Below, in pieces: positions 1 through 6,774 of a stretch of 22,415 nt of DNA; within the stretch, counting starts at the first letter, position 1; each line of letters starts with the position of its first letter. The translations under genes were made by a program, and so were the position numbers. The stretch comes from JAMWZF01 sp041628615 (GTDB lineage Bacteria; Pseudomonadota; Alphaproteobacteria; Rhodobacterales; Rhodobacteraceae): positions 1-22,415 of the forward strand of contig JBFKOW010000037.1 in NCBI GenBank assembly GCA_041628615.1, given 5' to 3'. Under the pieces are notes generated by a model. That model made no database searches and was not told the DNA's origin. It was given only the letters and a program-made list of their open reading frames with translations.

Positions 1-2
1 CG

Positions 3-422
3 CGGACCGGCCTGCCCGGCGACCACCACTTTTTCATCACCTTCGACACGCTGCACCCGGACGTGGAGATCGCCGACTGGCTGTCCGACCGCTACCCCGA
101 GGAGATGACGGTCGTCATGCAGCACTGGTTCGACAAGCTGGAGGTCGGCGACGACGGCTTCTCGGTCACGCTGAACTTCGGCAACGTGCCCGAGCCGCTC
201 TACATCCCGTGGGACGCGATCCGGACCTTCGTCGACCCGTCGGTTGAGTTCGGGTTGCGGTTCGAGGCGCACGAGGCCCAGGCGGACGGGGCCGCGCCGG
301 TCAAGGCGCCACCGCGCCCGGCGGCGCCCGAGGTGAAGGCCAACCGCCCCGCGGACGCCGGGAAGGACGAGCCGCAGGGCGACGCCGAGGTGGTCAGCCT
401 CGACAGCTTCCGCAAGACCTGA
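3..422 (+). CDS. sspB: SspB-family ClpXP adaptor, 3' part (5' end outside window)
   Basis: SspB delivers ssrA-tagged and other substrates to the ClpXP protease in the cytoplasm. The reading frame is open from position 3 and gives 139 residues. The family core is clear: GLPGDHHFFITFDT near the visible start, then RYPEEMTVVMQHWF, VTLNFGNVPEPLYIPWDAI and FVDPSVEFGLRF. A low-complexity Ala/Pro/Lys linker follows and ends in VVSLDSFRKT. By analogy with other SspB proteins this short conserved tail is probably the ClpX-tethering peptide (inference). The family is usually about 150-170 residues, so only a short N-terminal piece is missing upstream of the window. A GTG at 63 could be read as a start, but it falls inside the conserved core and is not real. 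The gene converges on the membrane protein gene at 453-1409. Confidence 0.9.
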   Translation, partial: RTGLPGDHHFFITFDTLHPDVEIADWLSDRYPEEMTVVMQHWFDKLEVGDDGFSVTLNFGNVPEPLYIPWDAIRTFVDPSVEFGLRFEAHEAQADGAAPVKAPPRPAAPEVKANRPADAGKDEPQGDAEVVSLDSFRKT

Positions 423-432
423 GCCCGGGCGG

Positions 433-452
433 AACCGGGGCCCGTCCCGGTT
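433..452. terminator. Hairpin between convergent genes, candidate bidirectional terminator
   Basis: A perfect 7-bp stem, AACCGGG (433-439) with CCCGGTT (446-452), closes a 6-nt loop in the 30-bp gap between the sspB stop and the stop of the convergent membrane gene. The T tract is short (TTT), so intrinsic termination is plausible but weak. Confidence 0.45.
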
Positions 453-1409
453 TCAGACGGTTGGCAGGGGCCGGGGCGGCGCGCCGCGAAAGAAGTCCCA
501 GACGCTCTTGCCGAAGCGGCCCTTCACCGTCCAGGACACGCCGAAGGCCACCAGGGCCAGCATCTCGCCGTGATAGACCGGGCGGGCGACCCCGGCGAAT
601 TCGGGATTGCCGAGTCCCACGATCGGCAGAGCCCGCGCCATCGCACCGCCGACCGCCCGGGCAAAGCCGCTCTGGTCGAACTGGATCATAAGCATGCCGA
701 CGACCATCGCCACGCTGGCAGTGTAGTAGACCGCGTTGCGCGCCCGTTTCTGCCATTTCAGGGGCCCTGTGGGGCGGCCGTCCGGGCCCGGCTGGCGGTC
801 GGTGACCGGGTTCACCCGCGGGAACACCCAGGCGCAGAAGACCAGCAGCACGACGAACATCACCGCCGCGCCGCCGATATGCCAGGCCTGCGTCCAGGCA
901 TCGCCGATCACCGCGGCCTGGTCGTTCACGTCGAACAGGTCCGGGACAAGGTCGTCGGGATCGAAGTTGTCCGGCGGCACGTGGGCGAAGGTGAGCGGGT
1001 ATTCGACCACCACCGCCGGCCGGAAGTCGAAGCTGCCCGGCCCGTCGCAGCCGGTGCCCTCGGTCGGGAAGAAGGCGAGCACCAGCCCGCCGATCCCGCC
1101 GGCCGTGGCCAGCCAGCCGTCGATCCGGTTCTCGCCCCGGAACGCGATCATGAAGGCGCCGACGAAGCTCAGCACCATCACGAAAAAGGTCCCCGCCAGC
1201 GGTTCGTAGAAGTAGTGGCTGATCGAGGACCGGGCGCAGGCGGTGCCGAACCGTTCGTCAAGAAAGGTCACCCCGAAGGCCAGCAGGATCGCCAGCACCC
1301 CGATCAGGAACGCCATCGCCCGCTCCTTGGTCAGGGCACGGCCCGGCGGCGGCGTGAGATAGGCCGAGTTCGGCGCGTTCATGCGGTCGCGAAGTTCAAG
1401 GATCTGCAT
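453..1409 (-). CDS. Conserved multi-pass membrane protein of unknown function
   Basis: A 318-residue protein that I do not recognise by function. Start chosen at 1409 because GGAGG lies 8 nt upstream; the reading frame is open further 5' to 1550 but that part overlaps the fumC upstream region and looks non-coding. By hydropathy there are about six membrane segments: roughly residues 31-50, 71-90, 98-115, 177-197, 226-245 and 280-296. Between segments one and two is the motif SSISHYFYEP, and a long polar loop at about 116-176 contains two Cys (residue 121 and, before it, residue 58 near TACAR) and many Asp/Pro. The SIS-x-YFY type motif recurs in uncharacterised membrane proteins, but no enzymatic residues are evident. 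The gene is divergent from fumC across a 152-bp spacer and convergent with sspB. Confidence 0.75.
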   Translation of the reverse strand: MQILELRDRMNAPNSAYLTPPPGRALTKERAMAFLIGVLAILLAFGVTFLDERFGTACARSSISHYFYEPLAGTFFVMVLSFVGAFMIAFRGENRIDGWLATAGGIGGLVLAFFPTEGTGCDGPGSFDFRPAVVVEYPLTFAHVPPDNFDPDDLVPDLFDVNDQAAVIGDAWTQAWHIGGAAVMFVVLLVFCAWVFPRVNPVTDRQPGPDGRPTGPLKWQKRARNAVYYTASVAMVVGMLMIQFDQSGFARAVGGAMARALPIVGLGNPEFAGVARPVYHGEMLALVAFGVSWTVKGRFGKSVWDFFRGAPPRPLPTV

Positions 1410-1431
1410 CGTTCCACCCTCCATCGGGTTC

Positions 1432-1459
1432 AGCCTACGCCCGCCTGCGCCGCGCTCAA
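1432..1459 (-). promoter_or_regulatory. Candidate promoter of the membrane-protein gene
   Basis: On the minus strand TTGAGC (1454-1459) and TAGGCT (1432-1437) are separated by 16 nt, which would start transcription about 15-20 nt before the ATG at 1409. Pattern match only; three of six bases match the consensus in each hexamer. Confidence 0.25.
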
Positions 1460-1502
1460 ATACGGGTTTGCCGGACCCGGCGGCCTGCGCCACATGGGCC
1501 GA

Positions 1503-1531
1503 TTTACTCTGCCCGCCGTGGCCGCTAGACG
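1503..1531 (+). promoter_or_regulatory. Candidate sigma-70-type promoter of fumC
   Basis: TTTACT (1503-1508) and TAGACG (1526-1531) are spaced by 17 nt and lie about 30 nt before the fumC start. The local sequence is less GC-rich than its surroundings. It is a pattern match only. Confidence 0.35.
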
Positions 1532-1561
1532 GTGTGCAACGGCATACCATCGGAGGCCCCC

Positions 1562-2953
1562 ATGACCGCCACCCGCACCGAGACCGACAGCTTCGGTCCG
1601 CTCGAAGTCCCCGCCGACCGCTACTGGGGGGCGCAGACCCAGCGCTCGATCCTGAACTTCCCGATCGGCTGGGAAAGGCAGCCCGTGGCCGTGGTTCGCG
1701 CCCTCGGCGTGATCAAGCAGGCCTGCGCCGAGGCCAACAAGGCCAACGGCAAGCTCGACGCCCGCCTCGCCGACGCGATCATCGCGGCGGCCTCCGAGGT
1801 GGTGGCGGGCAAGCTCGACGACCATTTCCCGCTGGTGGTCTGGCAGACCGGATCGGGCACACAGTCGAACATGAATGCTAACGAAGTGATCGCGAACCGC
1901 GCGATCGAGATCCTCGGCGGCGTGATCGGCTCCAAGGACCCGGTGCATCCCAACGATCACTGCAACATGGGGCAGTCGTCGAACGACACCTTCCCGACGG
2001 CGATGCACATCGCCACCGCGACCACCGCCCGGGACGTCACACTGCCGGGGTTGAGGAAGCTCGCCGAAGCCCTTGAAGCGAAGGTGAAGGAGTTCGACGG
2101 CATCATCAAGATCGGGCGCACCCACACGATGGACGCCACGCCGCTCACGCTGGCGCAGGAATTCTCGGGCTATGCCCACCAGGTGCGGATGGCCATCGTC
2201 CGCATCGAGGCCGCCCTGCCCCGGATCAACGAACTGGCGCAGGGCGGCACCGCCGTCGGCACCGGGCTGAACACGTCGAAGGGCTGGGGCGAACAGGTCG
2301 CCGCCAACATGGCCCGGATCACCGGCCTGCCCTTCGTCACCGCGCCCAACAAGTTCGAGGCGCTGGCCGCCCACGACGCGATGGTCGAGATGTCGGGCGC
2401 GCTCAAGACCGCCGCCGCCTCGCTGTTCAAGATCGCTAACGACATCCGGCTGCTGGGATCGGGGCCCCGCTGCGGCCTCGGCGAACTGATCCTGCCCGAG
2501 AACGAGCCCGGCTCCTCGATCATGCCCGGCAAGGTCAACCCGACCCAGTGCGAGGCGATGACCCAGGTCTGCGCCCACGTGTTCGGCAACGACGCCGCCG
2601 TGGGCTTCGCCGGCAGCCAGGGCCATTTCGAACTGAACGTCTACAAGCCGATGATGGCCTACAACGTGCTCCAGTCGATGCAGCTCATCGGCGACGCCTG
2701 CGCGGCCTTCACCGACAACTGCGTCGCCGGGATCCGGGCCAACGAGGAGCGGATCGCGAAGATCATGCGCGAATCGCTGATGCTGGTGACGGCGCTCGCG
2801 CCCGAGATCGGCTATGACAACGCGACCACCGTGGCCAAGACCGCGCACAAGAACGGCACCACGCTGAAGGAGGAAGCGGTGGGCCTCGGCTTCGTCACCG
2901 CCGAGCGGTTCGACGAGGTGGTCCGCCCGGAGAAGATGATCGGTCCGAAATGA
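1562..2953 (+). CDS. fumC: Class II fumarate hydratase
   Basis: Catalyses reversible hydration of fumarate to L-malate in the TCA cycle; cytosolic homotetramer without an iron-sulfur cluster. The 463-residue length is normal for FumC. The superfamily signature GSSIMPGKVNP lies at residues 317-327 and carries the catalytic Ser318. The second conserved block GRTHTMDATPLTLAQE at 185-200 holds His188, and SSND at 139-142 and TGSGTQSNMNANE around 96-108 form the rest of the substrate pocket. These positions agree with the known numbering of the E. coli enzyme. Start chosen at 1562 because GGAGG sits 6 nt upstream at 1552-1556; an upstream in-frame ATG at 1532 overlaps the likely promoter. The gene is followed by a strong hairpin and then two small genes on the same strand. 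Confidence 0.97.
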   Translation: MTATRTETDSFGPLEVPADRYWGAQTQRSILNFPIGWERQPVAVVRALGVIKQACAEANKANGKLDARLADAIIAAASEVVAGKLDDHFPLVVWQTGSGTQSNMNANEVIANRAIEILGGVIGSKDPVHPNDHCNMGQSSNDTFPTAMHIATATTARDVTLPGLRKLAEALEAKVKEFDGIIKIGRTHTMDATPLTLAQEFSGYAHQVRMAIVRIEAALPRINELAQGGTAVGTGLNTSKGWGEQVAANMARITGLPFVTAPNKFEALAAHDAMVEMSGALKTAAASLFKIANDIRLLGSGPRCGLGELILPENEPGSSIMPGKVNPTQCEAMTQVCAHVFGNDAAVGFAGSQGHFELNVYKPMMAYNVLQSMQLIGDACAAFTDNCVAGIRANEERIAKIMRESLMLVTALAPEIGYDNATTVAKTAHKNGTTLKEEAVGLGFVTAERFDEVVRPEKMIGPK

Positions 2954-2959
2954 CGCCGG

Positions 2960-2986
2960 GGCGGCCCGGATCCGGTCCGGGCCGCC
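2960..2986 (+). terminator. Strong hairpin after fumC
   Basis: A perfect 11-bp GC-rich inverted repeat (2960-2970 with 2976-2986) with a 5-nt loop starts 7 nt after the fumC stop. No T tract follows, so it may be a terminator of the U-tract-poor kind or an mRNA 3'-end stabiliser. Confidence 0.5.
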
Positions 2987-3027
2987 GCCGCATCGCCATC
3001 GTCCGGGCGGTTGCCCCCACGCTCCGG

Positions 3028-3056
3028 TTGTGCCGCCCGAGGCGGGTCGATAGCGT
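3028..3056 (+). promoter_or_regulatory. Candidate promoter of the DUF4169/ribbon-helix-helix pair
   Basis: TTGTGC (3028-3033) and TAGCGT (3051-3056) have a 17-nt spacer and lie about 36 nt before the ATG at 3092, downstream of the fumC hairpin. This would make the two small genes a separate transcription unit. Pattern match only. Confidence 0.35.
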
Positions 3057-3091
3057 CGCCCGGGTACACGCCAGCCCGAGTCGTCCCGCCG

Positions 3092-3277
3092 ATGTCCGAC
3101 AACGCCCCGATCAACCTCAACCGCGTCCGCAAGGCCCGCGACCGCCAGCAGCGCAAGGCCGAGGCCGATGCGAACTCGGTGAAGTTCGGCCGCACCAAGG
3201 CGCAGCGGATCAAGGAGGCGATGGAGGCCGAAAAGATGCGCCGCCATCTGGACGGCCTGAAGTTCGAGGATGAGTGA
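3092..3277 (+). CDS. DUF4169 family small basic protein
   Basis: A 61-residue, strongly basic, probably all-helical protein starting MSDNAPINLNRVRKARDR. The N-terminal 'NLNRVRKxRxR' pattern followed by a charged helix with KFGRTKAQR is what I know of the DUF4169 family, a short alphaproteobacterial family of unknown function. The frame is open upstream to 3011, but the extension is Pro/Arg-rich intergenic sequence, so the ATG at 3092 is the better start even though no strong Shine-Dalgarno is visible. Its stop overlaps the start of the next gene by 8 nt (ATGAGTGA), which argues for translational coupling with the ribbon-helix-helix protein. Function is unknown. Confidence 0.8.
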   Translation: MSDNAPINLNRVRKARDRQQRKAEADANSVKFGRTKAQRIKEAMEAEKMRRHLDGLKFEDE

Positions 3278-3524
3278 CCGGCGCCCGGAAAAGCACTCGC
3301 TGACGCTGCACGGTCACCGCACCAGCGTGTCGCTGGAACCCGAGTTCTGGGAGGCGTTCCGCGCGGTGGCGGCGCGCGAGGGCAAGGCGCTCAACGCGCT
3401 GGCCGCCGAGATCGACGCGGCGCGCAGCGGCGGCGGCACGCCGGACCGCGGCCTCGCCTCGGCGATCAGGGTCTTCGTGCTCAGGGATGCCCTGCGCCGC
3501 GCCTCGGGTCAGTCCCGCGCGTAG
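3270..3524 (+). CDS. Ribbon-helix-helix domain protein
   Basis: An 84-residue protein. Residues 9-60 fit a ribbon-helix-helix fold: a short strand HSLTLHGHRTSVSLEP, then a helix EFWEAFRAVAAREG, then ALNALAAEIDAAR as the second helix. This pattern (TSVSLEPEFWEAFRxVAxREG) is typical of a family of small putative DNA-binding proteins widespread in alphaproteobacteria. The fold usually binds DNA as a dimer through the strand, so a repressor role is the natural guess, but no target is known. Its start overlaps the DUF4169 stop, and its last 16 nt overlap the convergent gene at 3509-3769. No terminator separates the two converging genes. Confidence 0.8.
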   Translation: MSDRRPEKHSLTLHGHRTSVSLEPEFWEAFRAVAAREGKALNALAAEIDAARSGGGTPDRGLASAIRVFVLRDALRRASGQSRA

Positions 3525-3769
3525 AGCGCCCGGCGCAGCTGGTCGATGTCGATGCGTTCCTGCGCCTCGCTCGTCGCCGGCCTGGCCGCGGGCGGAGTCA
3601 GGTCGTCGTGGAACAGGCTCATCATCTGCTGGACCGTGACCGAGCTTTCCCTGCGGGTCGGCGCGGGCTCGCCCTTGGAGGCGCGAACGATGGAGATGAT
3701 CGCCTCGATCGTGCGCGGCAGGCTGAGGCCCTTCTGCGGGGTTCCTTCCATCTCTTCGATCGTCAACAC
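3509..3769 (-). CDS. Small protein of unknown function
   Basis: An 86-residue protein, MLTIEEMEG..., not recognised. The central part (about residues 18-55: PRTIEAIISIVRASKGEP then SVTVQQMMSLFHDDL) looks like two amphipathic helices; the end, ERIDIDQLRRALYARD, is another helix. The chosen start is the GTG at 3769, preceded by GGGAG 10-12 nt upstream; the TTG next to it and the ATG at residue 7 are alternatives. Codon use is high-GC in third positions, so it is likely a true gene. It converges on and overlaps the ribbon-helix-helix gene by 16 nt, and upstream of it lies an AT-rich regulatory-looking region with a palindrome. Confidence 0.65.
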   Translation of the reverse strand: MLTIEEMEGTPQKGLSLPRTIEAIISIVRASKGEPAPTRRESSVTVQQMMSLFHDDLTPPAARPATSEAQERIDIDQLRRALYARD

Positions 3770-3815
3770 GGTGTCTGTCTCCCGGGTCTTGTGCCTGTGG
3801 TTATGCTCTCGTCCG

Positions 3816-3843
3816 AAGATAGCATCGCGATGCGCGGGTGAAT
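3816..3843 (-). promoter_or_regulatory. Candidate promoter with palindromic spacer for the 3509-3769 gene
   Basis: On the minus strand, TATCTT (3816-3821) is preceded by TG one base upstream (extended -10) and by ATTCAC (3838-3843) after a 16-nt spacer. The spacer contains the perfect 12-bp palindrome GCATCGCGATGC (3822-3833). A palindrome between -35 and -10 is a common operator position. The binding protein is unknown; the neighbouring ribbon-helix-helix protein is one possibility (speculative). Confidence 0.4.
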
Positions 3844-3906
3844 GCCCCCTGCCCCGCCCGCCAGAACGTCGCGACCTGAAGGTCGGCCGTCAAATCTCTG
3901 ACTTCA

Positions 3907-3920
3907 TTGAAATTAATCAC
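3907..3920. promoter_or_regulatory. FNR/FnrL-like site
   Basis: TTGAAATTAATCAC matches the FNR-family consensus TTGAT-N4-ATCAA at 8 of 10 defined bases. It overlaps a wider inverted repeat, TGAAAT (3908-3913) with ATTTCA (3922-3927). It lies about 140 bp before the GTG of the 3509-3769 gene. It could also be chance in an AT-rich patch. Confidence 0.3.
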
Positions 3921-3975
3921 GATTTCACTTTGCCCCGGCAGGACCCATGTTTTGTCACTTTTGATCCGGACCGGC

Positions 3976-4005
3976 CCAATCCGTTGCCGCGTTCGATCCA
4001 ATCCG
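3976..4005. repeat. 8-bp direct repeat with 22-bp period
   Basis: CCAATCCG occurs at 3976-3983 and again at 3998-4005. The 22-bp period is close to two helical turns, so it could be a paired protein-binding site. Only two copies are seen. Confidence 0.3.
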
Positions 4006-4059
4006 CGCCGGCCGAGAAAACTGTTTCCGGGGCGACCCGACCGAGTCTCGAAAGGTGGC

Positions 4060-5424
4060 TTATCTGGGGCGCAGCGCGAGCCAGATGCCATCGGCGGCGC
4101 GCACGGTCAGGTGCGCGACCGGGCGCGGCTCGCGCCCCGGCACGCGGTCGATCCGGAAGGCCCGCACGATCAGCGCAGTGAGCAGCACCGCCTCGGCCAT
4201 CGCGAAGCCGGCTCCGGGGCAGACGCGCGGGCCGGCGGAGAACGGGACATAGGCCTCGCGCTGGCATTCCCTGCCGTTCTCGGTCCGCCAGCGGCCGGGA
4301 TCGAAGCCGTCGGGATCCTCCCAGAGCCGGGCATGGCGGTGCAGGTGCCAGGGGCTCAGCACGATCTGGCTGCCGACCGGAACCGCCCGACCGCGAAACG
4401 ATTCGGGCCGGGTGGTCTCGCGCACCATCATCGGCACCGGCGGATAGAGCCGCAGCGCCTCGCGGAACACGTCGCGGGTGATCCGCAGCCCCGATAGCGC
4501 CGCGAAGTCCGGGGCGAGGTCCGCCGCCTCCGCCGCCACCCGGTCCTGCCAGTCCGGGTAGCGGGCCAGCAGGTAGAGCGTCCAGGCCAGCGCCGAAGCC
4601 GAGGTCTCGTGCCCGGCGAGAAAGAAGATCGCCACCTGGTCGGCCATCTCGGCGGCGTCGAACGTCTCGCCCGTTTCAGGGTCGGCGGTGGTCATGATCT
4701 TGGTGGCGAGGTCGTCGGGCGCGGTGCCGGCGGCGATCTCGTCCCGCCGCGCGGAGGTCAGGCCGCCGATCAGCCGCCGGATCCGGCGGGCGGTGCGCCG
4801 GGTCTCGGGCCGGAACAAGCGCGGCATCCAGCGCGGCCCCGGCAACATGGCGGCGAGGTTGAGGATCGGCTGCGATCGCTGATGCGCCCGGAAGGCCGCG
4901 AAGACCTCGGAGGCCACGGCGTCCTCGATCGGGATCGAGAACAGCGTCCGGAAGATCACGTCGGCGGCGGCATGGCTGGTTTCCGCCTCGATCTCGACCG
5001 GCCGGCCGTCGGCCCGGCCCGCGAGCCGCGCCACCGCCGCCTCGCCCGCCGCCCACATCGCCGGAAACGTGTCCTTCAGCCGTCCGCCCTCGAACGCGGG
5101 GTCGATGATGCGGCGCTGTCGCCGCCACTGCGCGCCGTTGGTGAGGAACACCGACTCGCCCAGCAGCGGCCGCAGCCCCGCCCGCACCCGCTCCGATTTC
5201 GGGAAATCCGCCGGCCGGTCCCGCAGCACCGTTCTCACCAGCGCCGGGTCGTTGGCGAGGTAGGAGCGGAAGAACGGCGTGCGGAACTCCGCCATCCAGG
5301 CGCGGTAGAGCCGTTCGGGCTGCGCCGACAGGATGTCCTGCCGGAACAGCCGCAGATAGCGCCAGACCGACACCCGGTCGGGCCGCGCCGGCGGTTTCGG
5401 CGGCCGTTCGGCGGTGTCGGTCAT
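4060..5424 (-). CDS. Cytochrome P450
   Basis: A 454-residue heme-thiolate monooxygenase, soluble (no N-terminal anchor). The signature motifs are intact: I-helix oxygen-activation motif AGHET at 270-274, the K-helix ExxR motif EALR at 322-325 followed by LYPPVP, and the heme loop FSAGPRVCPG with the cysteine ligand Cys402. The N-terminal half contains the W-R-R-Q-R-R-I C-helix motif (about 100-106), which contacts heme propionates. The overall pattern (DILSAQPERLY, SYLANDPALVR) resembles bacterial P450s related to the fatty-acid/terpene hydroxylating type, but the substrate cannot be read from sequence. No ferredoxin or reductase gene is adjacent, so electrons must come from elsewhere. The ATG at 5422-5424 overlaps the TGA of the upstream gene as ATGA, indicating an operon with translational coupling. 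Confidence 0.95.
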   Translation of the reverse strand: MTDTAERPPKPPARPDRVSVWRYLRLFRQDILSAQPERLYRAWMAEFRTPFFRSYLANDPALVRTVLRDRPADFPKSERVRAGLRPLLGESVFLTNGAQWRRQRRIIDPAFEGGRLKDTFPAMWAAGEAAVARLAGRADGRPVEIEAETSHAAADVIFRTLFSIPIEDAVASEVFAAFRAHQRSQPILNLAAMLPGPRWMPRLFRPETRRTARRIRRLIGGLTSARRDEIAAGTAPDDLATKIMTTADPETGETFDAAEMADQVAIFFLAGHETSASALAWTLYLLARYPDWQDRVAAEAADLAPDFAALSGLRITRDVFREALRLYPPVPMMVRETTRPESFRGRAVPVGSQIVLSPWHLHRHARLWEDPDGFDPGRWRTENGRECQREAYVPFSAGPRVCPGAGFAMAEAVLLTALIVRAFRIDRVPGREPRPVAHLTVRAADGIWLALRPR

Positions 5425-6698
5425 GCCGCCATCGAGGTGAACTTCGAGGCGGCCACGTCGATCCGGCTGGCCGAGGGCTTGCGCCCCGCGTAGCGCGCAG
5501 CGAGCGTCTGCGGCCCCGCCGTGATCCGGAAATAGTCGTAGTCCCCGGGCCGGTCGAAGGCGCACAGGTACTGGAAATGCAGCCGGAAGAACCGCCAGCG
5601 GAGCTGCTTCCAGCGGGCCGGGCTCAGGGTATGGGTGAAGGCCGCCGAGATCACCAGCGGCCAGCGCCGGACCTTCGGCGCCACCCCCGACACCGCCACC
5701 GGATCGCACAGCGCGAACGAACAGCCGTCCCCCGGCGCGGTCACGTCGACCCAGGCCAGTTCGTCCCGGGTCGAGAGGTAGGCGAGATCGGCCCTGAGCC
5801 GGTGCGCCCGCTTCAGGAACGACACCATCGGAACCACCTGCCCGAGGCTGAGGAACCCCAGCGCCGGGCCGTCCCGGGGCACCCGGCCGTCGCGCACGAG
5901 GTCGGCCAGCACCGAGACGCCCAGATGCGCGCCCGAGGAATGCCCGACCACCAGGACCTCGTCGACCGCCGGGTCCCGCAGGGCGTCGGCGATCCGGTCG
6001 CCGAACAGCGCCATCCGCTCTTCCAGCTCGGGCGGATTGGCCCCGCCGAGACGGGCGGCATAGGCGAAGTCGTGCATCAGGTAGTAGGCATAGACCTGCC
6101 CGTCCCGCGCCCGGAACCAGCGCAGCACAGCGACCGCGACCGCGGCGAACACGCCCCAGCCGAGGGCGGCGTCGAGCCAGCCCGGCAGCGTCAGCAGCGC
6201 CGCGACCCCGGCCGCGACCCAGCGCGCCAGCAGCACCCCGGCGGCCAGCGCCGCCAGGAGTTGCGCCAGCAGCATCGCCACCGGGTAGAGTGCCGCGATC
6301 ACCGGTCCCTTGCGCAGCCACATCAGCCGGCGCAGCGCCCCGGAGGCGATGTAGGTCCAGGCGGTGCGGGCAAGCTGGCCGTAGGTCGCCGCGATCGAGT
6401 TCGACATCGAGGCCCGCACGATGTCGGACCAGACCAGCACCTCGATATCGGCCTCGACCCTGCCGCCCTCGATCTCGGCCGTCACGTGCCAGCCGTAGGC
6501 GCCGCCCGGCCGGCCGGGGCTCTGGCCGATCCGGTAGCCCGAGATCCGCGCCTGCACGGCGCTTTCCTTGCGGTAGAGTTCACGGTAGCGCCGCGGGTGG
6601 AATGGGTCGTAGCCCGGGATGTAGAACACCCGGCGCCGCCTGACCGGATTGCCGGTCCGCCCCTGTGCCTCGTTGCCCGTCATGGCCCCTGCCAGCAT
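5421..6698 (-). CDS. Membrane protein with alpha/beta-hydrolase-like domain
   Basis: A 425-residue protein in an operon with the P450. The N-terminal part carries RRRVFYIPGYDPFHPRRYRE (about 21-40); a beta-strand followed by PGYDP resembles an oxyanion-loop region of an alpha/beta hydrolase. Two hydrophobic segments at about 131-170 and 174-194 probably form two to three membrane helices. After them comes VLVVGHSSGAHL, with the nucleophile-elbow motif G-H-S-S-G at 252-256 (Ser254), then a hydrolase-like C-terminal half with LAYLSTRDELAWVDV (a plausible acid-residue segment) and SAAFTHTLSP with a possible catalytic His near 355. I infer a membrane-anchored serine esterase, lipase or acyltransferase; this is not proven. 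Start taken at 6698, with GAGGA 10 nt upstream; an in-frame ATG at 6683 is possible but its G-rich site is too close. Confidence 0.7.
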   Translation of the reverse strand: MLAGAMTGNEAQGRTGNPVRRRRVFYIPGYDPFHPRRYRELYRKESAVQARISGYRIGQSPGRPGGAYGWHVTAEIEGGRVEADIEVLVWSDIVRASMSNSIAATYGQLARTAWTYIASGALRRLMWLRKGPVIAALYPVAMLLAQLLAALAAGVLLARWVAAGVAALLTLPGWLDAALGWGVFAAVAVAVLRWFRARDGQVYAYYLMHDFAYAARLGGANPPELEERMALFGDRIADALRDPAVDEVLVVGHSSGAHLGVSVLADLVRDGRVPRDGPALGFLSLGQVVPMVSFLKRAHRLRADLAYLSTRDELAWVDVTAPGDGCSFALCDPVAVSGVAPKVRRWPLVISAAFTHTLSPARWKQLRWRFFRLHFQYLCAFDRPGDYDYFRITAGPQTLAARYAGRKPSASRIDVAASKFTSMAA

Positions 6699-6774
6699 CT
6701 GCTTGCGGTCCTCGGGCGCAGCTTACCGTCAAAGATGGGCGAAAATAAGCCTCGACCGCCGCGCCGGACCGGCG

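Larger units (their letters stand above)
3770..4059. other. 290-bp intergenic region with an AT-rich island
   Basis: This gap lies between the start of the small gene at 3509-3769 and the stop of the P450 gene. Roughly 3893-3970 is clearly richer in A+T than the rest of the window (TTCATTGAAATTAATC, GTTTTGTCACTTTTGATCC). It holds a candidate promoter with a palindrome, an FNR-like inverted repeat and a short direct repeat, listed separately. The 96-residue minus-strand frame crossing it has no family features, so I take the region to be regulatory and not coding. Confidence 0.6.

Noticed and set aside
1410..1550. N-terminal extension of the membrane protein to 1550
   Set aside because: The extension overlaps the fumC promoter candidate and lacks coding character; GGAGG before 1409 marks the better start.
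3801..4091. 96-codon minus-strand frame in the AT-rich intergenic region
   Set aside because: Overlaps the P450 3' end, lacks a ribosome-binding site and any family features, and covers the palindrome and promoter candidates. A short real peptide cannot be fully excluded.
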